Shown: positions 18,227 to 25,893 of the stretch, one piece after another | Numbering within the stretch: position 1 is the stretch's first letter | Layout: each line of letters opens with the position of its first letter | Origin: Spirochaetia bacterium | GTDB taxonomy: Bacteria; Spirochaetota; Leptospiria; Leptospirales; Leptonemataceae | DNA length: 64,000 nucleotides | Assembly: GCA_009885105.1 (NCBI GenBank) | Contig: VFLI01000027.1 | Location: forward strand, 1 to 64,000 | Direction of reading: 5' to 3' | Notes under the pieces: model-generated | The model's input: only the letters and a program-made list of their open reading frames with translations | Database searches by the model: none | What the model was told of the DNA's origin: nothing | Made by a program: the position numbers and the translations under genes

Positions 18227-20150
18227 AACTGTTTCTGTAATTCGTTTCCGATTTGCTGCCGGAATTCTTTTCCTTATTGCAACAAATTCTATTTTCGGAC
18301 TCGAACCAATAAAATTGGATGATTCGGTTCGTGAGCTGTCGATTGGAGGTAACCTGGAAATTCTAGAGGATGCAGGAGGAAAATTAACTCTTAATGAAAT
18401 CCGGAGCGCAGAGATGGCAAAATTCTGGGTGAAAAGCAGCAAGGACATTCCTGGTTTTGGTTTTACAAAAGCAACATACTGGGCGAGGTTCAGGCTGGAT
18501 TCAAATAGAGACCGGGATTATTATTTGGAAATCGCCTATCCGCATCTGGACAAAATAGATTTGTATATCCAGACTGATGAAACTACAGTGCATGGAGTTG
18601 CCGGTGACTATCTGCCATTTAAGGAAAGATTTCTTCATTACAGAAATTTTGTTTTTTCAGTTAATCCTTTCGATGCGCCGGAAAGTGTATACTACCTTCG
18701 TTTCGAAAGCGAGAGTTCTATGCAGTTTCCTACAATTATCTGGACTCCTGACAGATTTGCCGAAAAGAAGATGGAAGAGATGATCGGTCTTGGAATCTAT
18801 TTCGGCGTGATGATTGTAATGTTTCTTTATAATCTATTCATATGGATATCAATTCGCGATAAAAGTTATTTGTATTATGTAACCTATATCTTTTTCGCAT
18901 TACTATTTATTTTAAGTTATCAGGGTTTTACCTATCAATATCTCTGGACCGGACCGCCCTGGCTGTACAATCAGTTTTACCCGTCGCTTCACTATTACCC
19001 CACGATTTTCATGCTTTTGTTTACTTCCTATTTTTTACATACAAAAGAAAATCTGGTGCTTCTTCATAGAATATATATCATTTTGCTGATCACACTGATT
19101 GCCGGATCCTTTGCATCCTTCATCCTGAATTATCGAATGGGAACAGTTATGGGAGCTCTCCTGACCATTGTTTCCTGCGTCTGGATGCTGGCGGCAGGGT
19201 TAATAATGGCGAAAAGGAAATATCGACCCGCAAGATTTTATCTATTCGCCTGGATTACTTTCCTGCTGGGGATAATAATTTTTGCGCTCAAGGCATTCGG
19301 TGTGCTTCCCGGAAATGTGATTACAGAAAATGCTGTTCTTTACGGCTCCGCCCTTGAGGTGATACTGCTTTCGCTTGGCCTCGCCGACAAAATCAATGAT
19401 CTGCAGAAACAGAACGAAATGGAGCAGGCCAAAACATTGGAAGCAGAAAAAAAATCCAGCAAAGTGAAAGACGAATTTCTTTCCAATCTTTCGCATGAAC
19501 TGAACACCCCGCTGTCAATTGTCTATGGCTACTCAGAGATGCTGGCAAAAAGTTCGGGAAATCAGGACAAAACGGCGCTGTATTCAAAAAACATCTTAGA
19601 GAATTCAAAAATACTGACCAATTATCTAAGTGACCTGATTCTGGTGACAGATATAGAATCAAAGCTTCAGATTCAAAAATCATCAGTGAATTTGCAGGAA
19701 ATGCTGTCGAGTATTGTTGAAGACCTGCGACCCGAAATGATTGAACGTAAAATTCATTGCGACCTGAGATTGCTGGAAAACGTAGAACTGTTGTGCGATC
19801 CTTCTCTTTTTCGGAAGGCCATGACTGCAATCATCAAGAATGCGGTTGTTTACAATAAACCGGAGGGTTCTTTTGTCGTTGAGATGAATGTAGGAGTTCT
19901 CGGCGAAAATTCAGGACGTCAGAATAATTCAATTCGTATTGCGGACACAGGGATTGGGATTAGCAAAGAGAACCTGGGTCGTATTTTTGAGAAATTTTTT
20001 CGTGCGGATTCTTCCCTGACCTATAAAGTCAGCGGTGTCGGCGTTGGATTGTTTATTGCAAGGCGAATTATAGAGCTGCACGGTGGCAGCATTGAAGTAA
20101 AAGTTGAGCCGGGCCAGGGCAGCGAATTTACGGTTCGACTGCCGGCATAG
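18204..20150 (+). CDS. 7TMR-DISM sensor histidine kinase (DISMED2 type)
   Basis: 648 residues. Signal peptide (residues about 10-32), then a 7TMR-DISMED2-type jelly-roll sensor (35-185; ATYWARFRLD and YYLEIAYPHLDKIDLY), a 7TM block (190-400), a short coiled coil and an HK domain with H-box FLSNLSHELNTPLS near residue 430, N-box AIIKNAVVYN and G-boxes IADTGIGIS and GVGVGLFIA. Overlaps the preceding kinase gene by 23 bases; an internal ATG at 18216 is an alternative start. The two kinases in this operon have different sensor folds, so they probably read different ligands. Confidence 0.87.
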   Translation: MRSCMQYETVSVIRFRFAAGILFLIATNSIFGLEPIKLDDSVRELSIGGNLEILEDAGGKLTLNEIRSAEMAKFWVKSSKDIPGFGFTKATYWARFRLDSNRDRDYYLEIAYPHLDKIDLYIQTDETTVHGVAGDYLPFKERFLHYRNFVFSVNPFDAPESVYYLRFESESSMQFPTIIWTPDRFAEKKMEEMIGLGIYFGVMIVMFLYNLFIWISIRDKSYLYYVTYIFFALLFILSYQGFTYQYLWTGPPWLYNQFYPSLHYYPTIFMLLFTSYFLHTKENLVLLHRIYIILLITLIAGSFASFILNYRMGTVMGALLTIVSCVWMLAAGLIMAKRKYRPARFYLFAWITFLLGIIIFALKAFGVLPGNVITENAVLYGSALEVILLSLGLADKINDLQKQNEMEQAKTLEAEKKSSKVKDEFLSNLSHELNTPLSIVYGYSEMLAKSSGNQDKTALYSKNILENSKILTNYLSDLILVTDIESKLQIQKSSVNLQEMLSSIVEDLRPEMIERKIHCDLRLLENVELLCDPSLFRKAMTAIIKNAVVYNKPEGSFVVEMNVGVLGENSGRQNNSIRIADTGIGISKENLGRIFEKFFRADSSLTYKVSGVGVGLFIARRIIELHGGSIEVKVEPGQGSEFTVRLPA

Positions 20151-20218
20151 CGGTATTTGCAGGAAATGATCAATATCTGCGCAATGAAAAAAAATCCGTA
20201 CAGAATACCGGACCTGTT

Positions 20219-22870
20219 ATGATGATTCGCGGCATCCTCCTCATCGCGGCGGCAGTCTTTTCTATTTTTTGTTCGCTGCCGGATCAGAAAAAGCCGCCGC
20301 TTGCCGTCAGAGGCGTGCTGGATCTGCGGCATTGGGACTTTGAAAAAGATGGTCCTGTTACGCTGAAAAATGAATGGGAGTTCTACTGGAAACAGCTCCT
20401 GAAGCCGGGGGATTTTTTTTCGGATATAGCGAACAGCAAGAATGAAACTCGGACGCCTGCCCTGCTGACTCACATTCAGGCGCCGGGCCGATGGAACGAG
20501 CACAATATCAACGGCAGGCCAATCGGCGCTCAGGGATTTGCAACCTACCGACTCAAAGTGATTCTACCCCATGGCTCGACAGACCTGGCTCTTAAAATAT
20601 CCGATCAACAGTCTGCCTATCAATTATTCTGGAACGGCAGATCCATCTCGTCAAATGGAATTGTTGGACCAGACGAAGAGTCTTTCAGGCCTTTTTTTAT
20701 GCCTGTTACCGTCGCCATAAATGCCGGCGAAGCAGGAGAACTGATAGTTCAAATCGCAAATTATCAGCTCAGACACGGCGGAATGGTTAAGCCAATCGTG
20801 ATCGGGAAAGCCGCAGCGCTATTTAAAGAGCGCGACAGGACTCGTGTGATTGAAGGATTTCTGGCCGGCGCGCTGCTGATCATGGGGTTCTATCATCTTG
20901 CGCTGTTCTTTTATCGCAGGAAAGACCGGAGCGCTCTGTGGTTCGGCCTGCTCTGCCTGACGATGGCAGTGCGAGTGGTTGTAACCGGCGAGCGGCTTCT
21001 CATAGAAGCCTTTCCGGAGGAGACCTGGCTGCTGTTCTTGAAGCTGGAATATCTGAGCATGTATAGTCTTGTGCCTTTATTCTCTCTTTTTATGACGTCT
21101 GTGTATCCTTCCGAATTCGTTGTCTTTGGACTTCGACTGATTTTGCTGTACATATCCCCAATCATCGCGGCGGTTCTGATTTTACCGCCGATTCTCTTTT
21201 CCCACACCCTGCTGCCTTTTGAAATTTATGCGCTGGCTGTGATGCTGTATGTAATCATCATGCTTATCTATGCAATCTATCACGGTCAGCGTGGCGCGCC
21301 GCTTATTCTGACAGGCTTTCTTGTCGTCACAGCGGCTGCAGTAAACGACATGCTGTACAATCAATTTTTAATCGGTCGTGGATTTCTTCTGCCTGTTAGT
21401 CTGTTTGTTTTCATCTTTGCTCAATCAGGCGCGCTGGCAAACCGTATTGCATCAATATTCCATACGGTCGAAGAGCTTTCTGTAAATCTGGAGAAGAATG
21501 TACTGGAGCGAACTCGTGATTTGGAAGCCGCGAAACGCGCGACAGAAAAGCTCAACAGCATAACGCGTAATATCAATTCGGTGGCCAACCTTACTGACGT
21601 GATGAGTTTTGTTATGGTCTACCTGGAAAAAGAGTTCCGTTTCACAGATTTTTGGTTCTTACTAAAAGAAAATAATGAAAATACTTTGAATACTTTTTCA
21701 TATAATTCTCCTGGATCATCCAGGGAGTCCTATGATTATTTTAAGAACTGCCGTATATCGCTGACTGAAAATAGCCTGCTCTGCGCTACATGCAAAACTC
21801 AGAAAATTTTGTATCTTCCGCTGGAGGAAAAAACAAAGTTATCGGAAATTGATAAACGAATAATTGAGACGGGCAAATGGACTTACTTTCTACATATACC
21901 TTTTGTAATTCACGATGCAACAATCGGCATTCTCTGTCTGCACACGAAATCGAATCAAATATCCGAGGACTTACTGGAAAAACTCCAGAATTTCGCCAAT
22001 CAGACAGCGGGCGCTATATCCAATTCAAAAATGTTCAAGGAAGTGCAGAATGCCAGGGATGAAGCTGATGCTGCTAAAATCATCGCCGAGAAACAAAGCC
22101 AGGCTGCAGAATCACTGAACAGGCAATTGAACAGGAATCTGAAATTGATTCAAAAGGATTTATCCGTCGCTAAAAAGATTCAAGAAAATACTCTGTCTAT
22201 CAGTTCTGAGTCATTGGCGGTTCTGCAAATCGTCGCATCCTATCTGCCAATGGCAGAGGTGGGCGGGGATTTTTACAATATCAGTAAATTGAACAATCAT
22301 ACCTACCGAGTTTTTTTGGCTGATGCGACCGGTCACGGTGTCCAGGCGGCGCTGATGACGATGGCCATAAAGGGTATATATGATAACTGTAAAAGCTGGG
22401 AAATGGACGCTCAGTCGATTCTGGAAATAATCAACAACGACTTCCTTAATAAATATATATCATTAAATAGTTTTATGACTGCCATACTGATTGATCTTGA
22501 TATAAAGAAAAGCAGGCTTCGTTATGCGTCGGCAGGTCATCCTGCTGCAGTGCTTTTCAATAATAATGAGATTCATCTTCTGCCCAGAACCGGCAAGATA
22601 ATCGGCCTGATGAAGAATACAGGTTACCAGTCGTCAGAAATGGATTTCAAGCCGGGCGATTTGCTATATATTTTTACAGACGGTGTATTTGAGGAATTCA
22701 ATGCTGAGAACGAAGAGTTCGGCGACGAGAGACTTCACGCCATTCTAAAAAGAAACATGGATATGAGCATGAAAGAGAACATCGAGAATGTGCTGGAAGA
22801 ACTCGATCAATTTCTGAACGGCCGTGAGAAGCAGGATGATATTACGATTCTGGGAATAGAGTATAAATAA
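20219..22870 (+). CDS. 7TMR-DISM, GAF and SpoIIE phosphatase protein
   Basis: 883 residues. Signal segment with lipobox-like FSIFC near residue 18, DISMED1-type sensor (about 30-215), 7TM block (220-425), coiled coil, GAF domain (442-605) and SpoIIE-type PP2C domain (650-883) with VGGDFY, ADATGHG, AGHP, FTDGV and DDITI metal-site motifs. The sensor and 7TM halves match the kinase at 16163 closely (the block GVLDLRHWDFEKDGPV is identical), while the GAF domain is closest to GAF1 of the cyclase at 10084 (both have INSV..L.D.MSFVMV.LEKEF.FTDFW). The gene therefore looks like a mosaic of its operon neighbours. Predicted to couple ligand binding outside to protein dephosphorylation inside. Confidence 0.88.
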   Translation: MMIRGILLIAAAVFSIFCSLPDQKKPPLAVRGVLDLRHWDFEKDGPVTLKNEWEFYWKQLLKPGDFFSDIANSKNETRTPALLTHIQAPGRWNEHNINGRPIGAQGFATYRLKVILPHGSTDLALKISDQQSAYQLFWNGRSISSNGIVGPDEESFRPFFMPVTVAINAGEAGELIVQIANYQLRHGGMVKPIVIGKAAALFKERDRTRVIEGFLAGALLIMGFYHLALFFYRRKDRSALWFGLLCLTMAVRVVVTGERLLIEAFPEETWLLFLKLEYLSMYSLVPLFSLFMTSVYPSEFVVFGLRLILLYISPIIAAVLILPPILFSHTLLPFEIYALAVMLYVIIMLIYAIYHGQRGAPLILTGFLVVTAAAVNDMLYNQFLIGRGFLLPVSLFVFIFAQSGALANRIASIFHTVEELSVNLEKNVLERTRDLEAAKRATEKLNSITRNINSVANLTDVMSFVMVYLEKEFRFTDFWFLLKENNENTLNTFSYNSPGSSRESYDYFKNCRISLTENSLLCATCKTQKILYLPLEEKTKLSEIDKRIIETGKWTYFLHIPFVIHDATIGILCLHTKSNQISEDLLEKLQNFANQTAGAISNSKMFKEVQNARDEADAAKIIAEKQSQAAESLNRQLNRNLKLIQKDLSVAKKIQENTLSISSESLAVLQIVASYLPMAEVGGDFYNISKLNNHTYRVFLADATGHGVQAALMTMAIKGIYDNCKSWEMDAQSILEIINNDFLNKYISLNSFMTAILIDLDIKKSRLRYASAGHPAAVLFNNNEIHLLPRTGKIIGLMKNTGYQSSEMDFKPGDLLYIFTDGVFEEFNAENEEFGDERLHAILKRNMDMSMKENIENVLEELDQFLNGREKQDDITILGIEYK

Positions 22871-22958
22871 TTTTCTTTACACAGAGGAAACTGGGCCGGT
22901 AGAGTGGTAATCGTGTTTCAAGCGGCAGCATCGCAGGAAACAGTCATGAGGCGGCAAT

Positions 22959-25361
22959 ATGGCAGGATCACTTTCATTGCAATCATCTCAGGCAGCCCAA
23001 ATTCAACCGAGTGAATCTGTCCGGGTCCAAAAACTTCGCGCTGAGGTGCAGTCGGCCCGCCCGGGCATCTGTGTTGACAGGGCGCTCATCTGGACAGAAT
23101 ACTTTAAAAAGTATAATAATCGGCGCAATCCCGCGCACATCCGGTCCGCCGAGGCTCTGGCGGAAGTCCTCAGAAAAAAGAGCGTCAAGATCTATCCGGA
23201 TGAACTGATTGTCGGAAATTTTTCCTCAAAACGCGTCGGCGGGTCCATCTATCCGGAACTTCACGGCATTCCCATGATGGAGGATATTTTTCGATTCAGA
23301 ACCCGTCGGACGAATCCGCTGCAGATTTCCGCCGGCGAAATTTTCAGACTGCTGAAAATCGTGCCTTTCTGGCTGTTCCGCTTTGTCGCCTTCCATGCGC
23401 ACAGGTCGATCTTTCAGAAAATCCGTCTGATCGTCAATCAGCTTCGGGCACATTTCTATCTCATAAACGAAGCGGGCGGCATATCGCATTTCGCGCCCGA
23501 TTATGAAAAACTGCTCCGGATTGGCTGCGATGGGATTCAATCCGAGGTCGAAGGCCTGCAGTCAAAGACGACTCCAGGAACAGAAGAACATAATTTTTAC
23601 GAGGGAGTGAAGACTGTCTCGCTGGCGCTCGCTGAATTTGGCGCCAGGTATGCCGATCTGGCCTCATCCCTGGCGGTCTCGGAAAGCGATCCGGACCTCC
23701 GGGCGGAACTGCGCGTGATTGAGAAAACATGCCGTCGTGTTCCAAAAAAAGGAGCGGGAAATTTTCGAGAGGCCCTGCAGTCGCTTTTTTTCGCGCAGAT
23801 AGCGATAAATCTGGAGAGTCTGGACAATTCTGTTTGTCCGGGGCGCATGGATCAGTATCTCTTCCCGTACTATGAAAAAGATGTGCGCCGGGGACATTTG
23901 ACACGCGAACAGGCGAAAGAACTGATCGCGCTTTTCACCATTAAAATGTCGGAGATCATTCCGGTTTTTTCTCAGCGGCTGACCAGATTTCACGGCGGTA
24001 TGTTCAACGGACAGGTCGTTGTCGTCGGGGGCCAGGACAGAAAGGGCCGCGATGCGACAAACGAGCTCTCCTATATTTTTCTGGAAGTGATGGACGAGCT
24101 GCGAATGCGCCAGCCAAACTATCATGCCCGGATACACAGAGGAGCTCCGGCCAAATACTTAACGAAAATATATGAAATTCTCGCACGGGGCGGCAACTCC
24201 CCGGCGCTGTATGGCGATGAAACGATCATATCGACCATGACTAAATGGGGCTATTCCATTGCGGATGCGCGTGATTACACAGGAGTGGGCTGCGTGGAGC
24301 CGGTCTCACAGGGAAAAAGTTTTTCCTCCACGGACGCGGCTCTCTTCAACACGCCGATGGTTCTGGAACTCGCTCTGAACCGGGGCCGGCGTTTTGGATC
24401 GCCCGTGCGAACCGGCGCGAAAACAGTAAATGTGTCCGAGATGCGCACAATGGATGATGTGATTCATGCGTTTCGTGCCCAGCTGGAATTCATGCTGGGA
24501 AAACTGATTTTTGATCTTCAGGCTGTCGAAACTGCCAACCGCATTCATCACCCCACTCCGCTCAGTTCCATGTTGCTCGACGGCTGCCTGAAATCGGGCC
24601 GCTGCTCCACCGCGGGCGGCGCGAAGTACAATTTTTCCGGAATTCAGTGCGTGGGCCCCGTCGACACGGGCGACGCTCTCTTCGCAATCGAGCGGACGGT
24701 GTTCAAAGACGGCCGGTTTTCACTGCCGGAACTGGTGCGGCAGTTGAAAAGGAATTTACCGGATGAACGTGACATCGTTTATCTCAGAAAGCTCTCCAAG
24801 TTCGGCAACGATATCCAGGAGTCGGACCGTTACACACGTCTGGTTGTGGACAGTTTTTCGGAAGTTTTGAGCCGGCATAAAAATACGCGCGGCGGGCAGT
24901 ATGTCGCTGGTCTGTATTCTGTGACTGCGCATGAATTTTTTGGAAGTGTGGTCGGCGCGCTTGCCAACGGCCGTCGCAGAGGAGAAAGTTTTGCCTCCGG
25001 AATCGCTCCGGCAAACGGCATGGATCAAAACGGCCCGACCGCTCTCGTCAATTCCATGAATCGTCTCGATTTTTCAAAAACGCCGAACGGCATCAATTTC
25101 AACATCAAGTTCGATCCGCACTCGCTTCGCGGGAAGATCGGCGTCGAAGCTCTGGGGAGTCTGATGCGCACGTACTTCCGCCGCGGCGGAATGCAGGCTC
25201 AGATCAATGTCATCGATCCGCATGAGCTCCGGGCGGCAAAGGCGCATCCGGAGCTGTATCCGAATTTCCTTGTGCGCGTCTCAGGTTACTCCGCGTATTT
25301 TCAGGATCTCACTCCCGAAATGCAGGACGAATTGATTCGGCGCTCCTGCCTGGAGATCTGA
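22959..25361 (+). CDS. Glycyl radical enzyme (PFL/dehydratase superfamily)
   Basis: 800-residue pyruvate-formate-lyase-type enzyme. The C-terminal glycyl-radical motif is RVSGYSAYF with the radical Gly at about residue 776, and the thiyl-radical Cys is Cys445 in TGVGCVEP. The GCVEP form, with Glu two residues after the Cys, is the dehydratase/lyase type (glycerol or propanediol dehydratase, choline lyase) rather than true pyruvate formate-lyase, which has two adjacent cysteines. Blocks such as HFAPDYEKLLRIG and SPALYGDETI agree. Substrate cannot be assigned. Such enzymes need a radical-SAM activase to install the radical and are destroyed by oxygen; no activase gene is present in the window. 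The next gene (25365) follows after 3 bases. Confidence 0.85.
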   Translation: MAGSLSLQSSQAAQIQPSESVRVQKLRAEVQSARPGICVDRALIWTEYFKKYNNRRNPAHIRSAEALAEVLRKKSVKIYPDELIVGNFSSKRVGGSIYPELHGIPMMEDIFRFRTRRTNPLQISAGEIFRLLKIVPFWLFRFVAFHAHRSIFQKIRLIVNQLRAHFYLINEAGGISHFAPDYEKLLRIGCDGIQSEVEGLQSKTTPGTEEHNFYEGVKTVSLALAEFGARYADLASSLAVSESDPDLRAELRVIEKTCRRVPKKGAGNFREALQSLFFAQIAINLESLDNSVCPGRMDQYLFPYYEKDVRRGHLTREQAKELIALFTIKMSEIIPVFSQRLTRFHGGMFNGQVVVVGGQDRKGRDATNELSYIFLEVMDELRMRQPNYHARIHRGAPAKYLTKIYEILARGGNSPALYGDETIISTMTKWGYSIADARDYTGVGCVEPVSQGKSFSSTDAALFNTPMVLELALNRGRRFGSPVRTGAKTVNVSEMRTMDDVIHAFRAQLEFMLGKLIFDLQAVETANRIHHPTPLSSMLLDGCLKSGRCSTAGGAKYNFSGIQCVGPVDTGDALFAIERTVFKDGRFSLPELVRQLKRNLPDERDIVYLRKLSKFGNDIQESDRYTRLVVDSFSEVLSRHKNTRGGQYVAGLYSVTAHEFFGSVVGALANGRRRGESFASGIAPANGMDQNGPTALVNSMNRLDFSKTPNGINFNIKFDPHSLRGKIGVEALGSLMRTYFRRGGMQAQINVIDPHELRAAKAHPELYPNFLVRVSGYSAYFQDLTPEMQDELIRRSCLEI

Positions 25362-25364
25362 GAA

Positions 25365-25802
25365 GTGAATGAAAAAATTCCAGATTCGATTCTCGATCTG
25401 ATACAGTCCTGCCGCGTGATGACGCTGGGCACGGCTTCTGAGGCAGGCGCGTACTGCGCTCCGGTTTTTTATGTCTGGGAACAGAGCAGGGGAATCTTCA
25501 TCATCAAATCAAGCCGCAGTTCGCGTCATTTCAGGGAGGCAGTCGCATCCCCTTTCGTTGCGGGAAGCATTCTGCCGGATATTATGGAAATTTCCCGCAT
25601 CTACGGTCTGCAGTTTACCGGCAGCTGCAGTGACATGGAAGGCCTTCCGGAATTCGGGGAACTTGAAAATCTTTACCATCGGACCTACCCGGAAGGCCGT
25701 TCGATTGAGGGAAATTTCCTGATTGTGAATCCATCCTACTTCAAACTGACCGACAACCGCCTCGGATTCGGCGCGAAGATCATCTGGAAGGAAAAAAAAT
25801 AA
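25365..25802 (+). CDS. YhbP-like FMN-binding split-barrel protein
   Basis: 145 residues with a pyridoxamine-5'-phosphate-oxidase-like split barrel. The C-terminal block KLTDNRLGFGAKIIWK matches the end of E. coli YhbP (UPF0306), and the N-terminal part (VMTLGTASEAGAYCAPVFYV) fits the first barrel strands. It probably binds FMN or another flavin or haem cofactor. Start is GTG at 25365, 3 bases after the stop of the glycyl radical enzyme, so both are likely cotranscribed. Whether it protects or serves that enzyme is inference only. Confidence 0.75.
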   Translation: MNEKIPDSILDLIQSCRVMTLGTASEAGAYCAPVFYVWEQSRGIFIIKSSRSSRHFREAVASPFVAGSILPDIMEISRIYGLQFTGSCSDMEGLPEFGELENLYHRTYPEGRSIEGNFLIVNPSYFKLTDNRLGFGAKIIWKEKK

Positions 25803-25880
25803 CAAGATGGTCAGGATTGGCAGGATAGTCAGCGAAAATGTTTTATCGTTATCCTGAATATCCTGTTAAAATCTTTCCCC
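25801..25880. repeat. Palindromic repeat, family C
   Basis: GTCAGGATTGGCAGGATAG is followed about 20 bases later by TTATCCTGAATATCCTGTTA, which is largely its inverse complement, giving an imperfect hairpin with AGGAT/ATCCT units. It fills the space between two converging genes and could stop transcription from both sides. Similar CAGGATT.ACAGGAT arrays occur, as far as I recall, in many bacterial genomes; not checked. Confidence 0.6.
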
Positions 25881-25893
25881 GTAATTCAATCTC

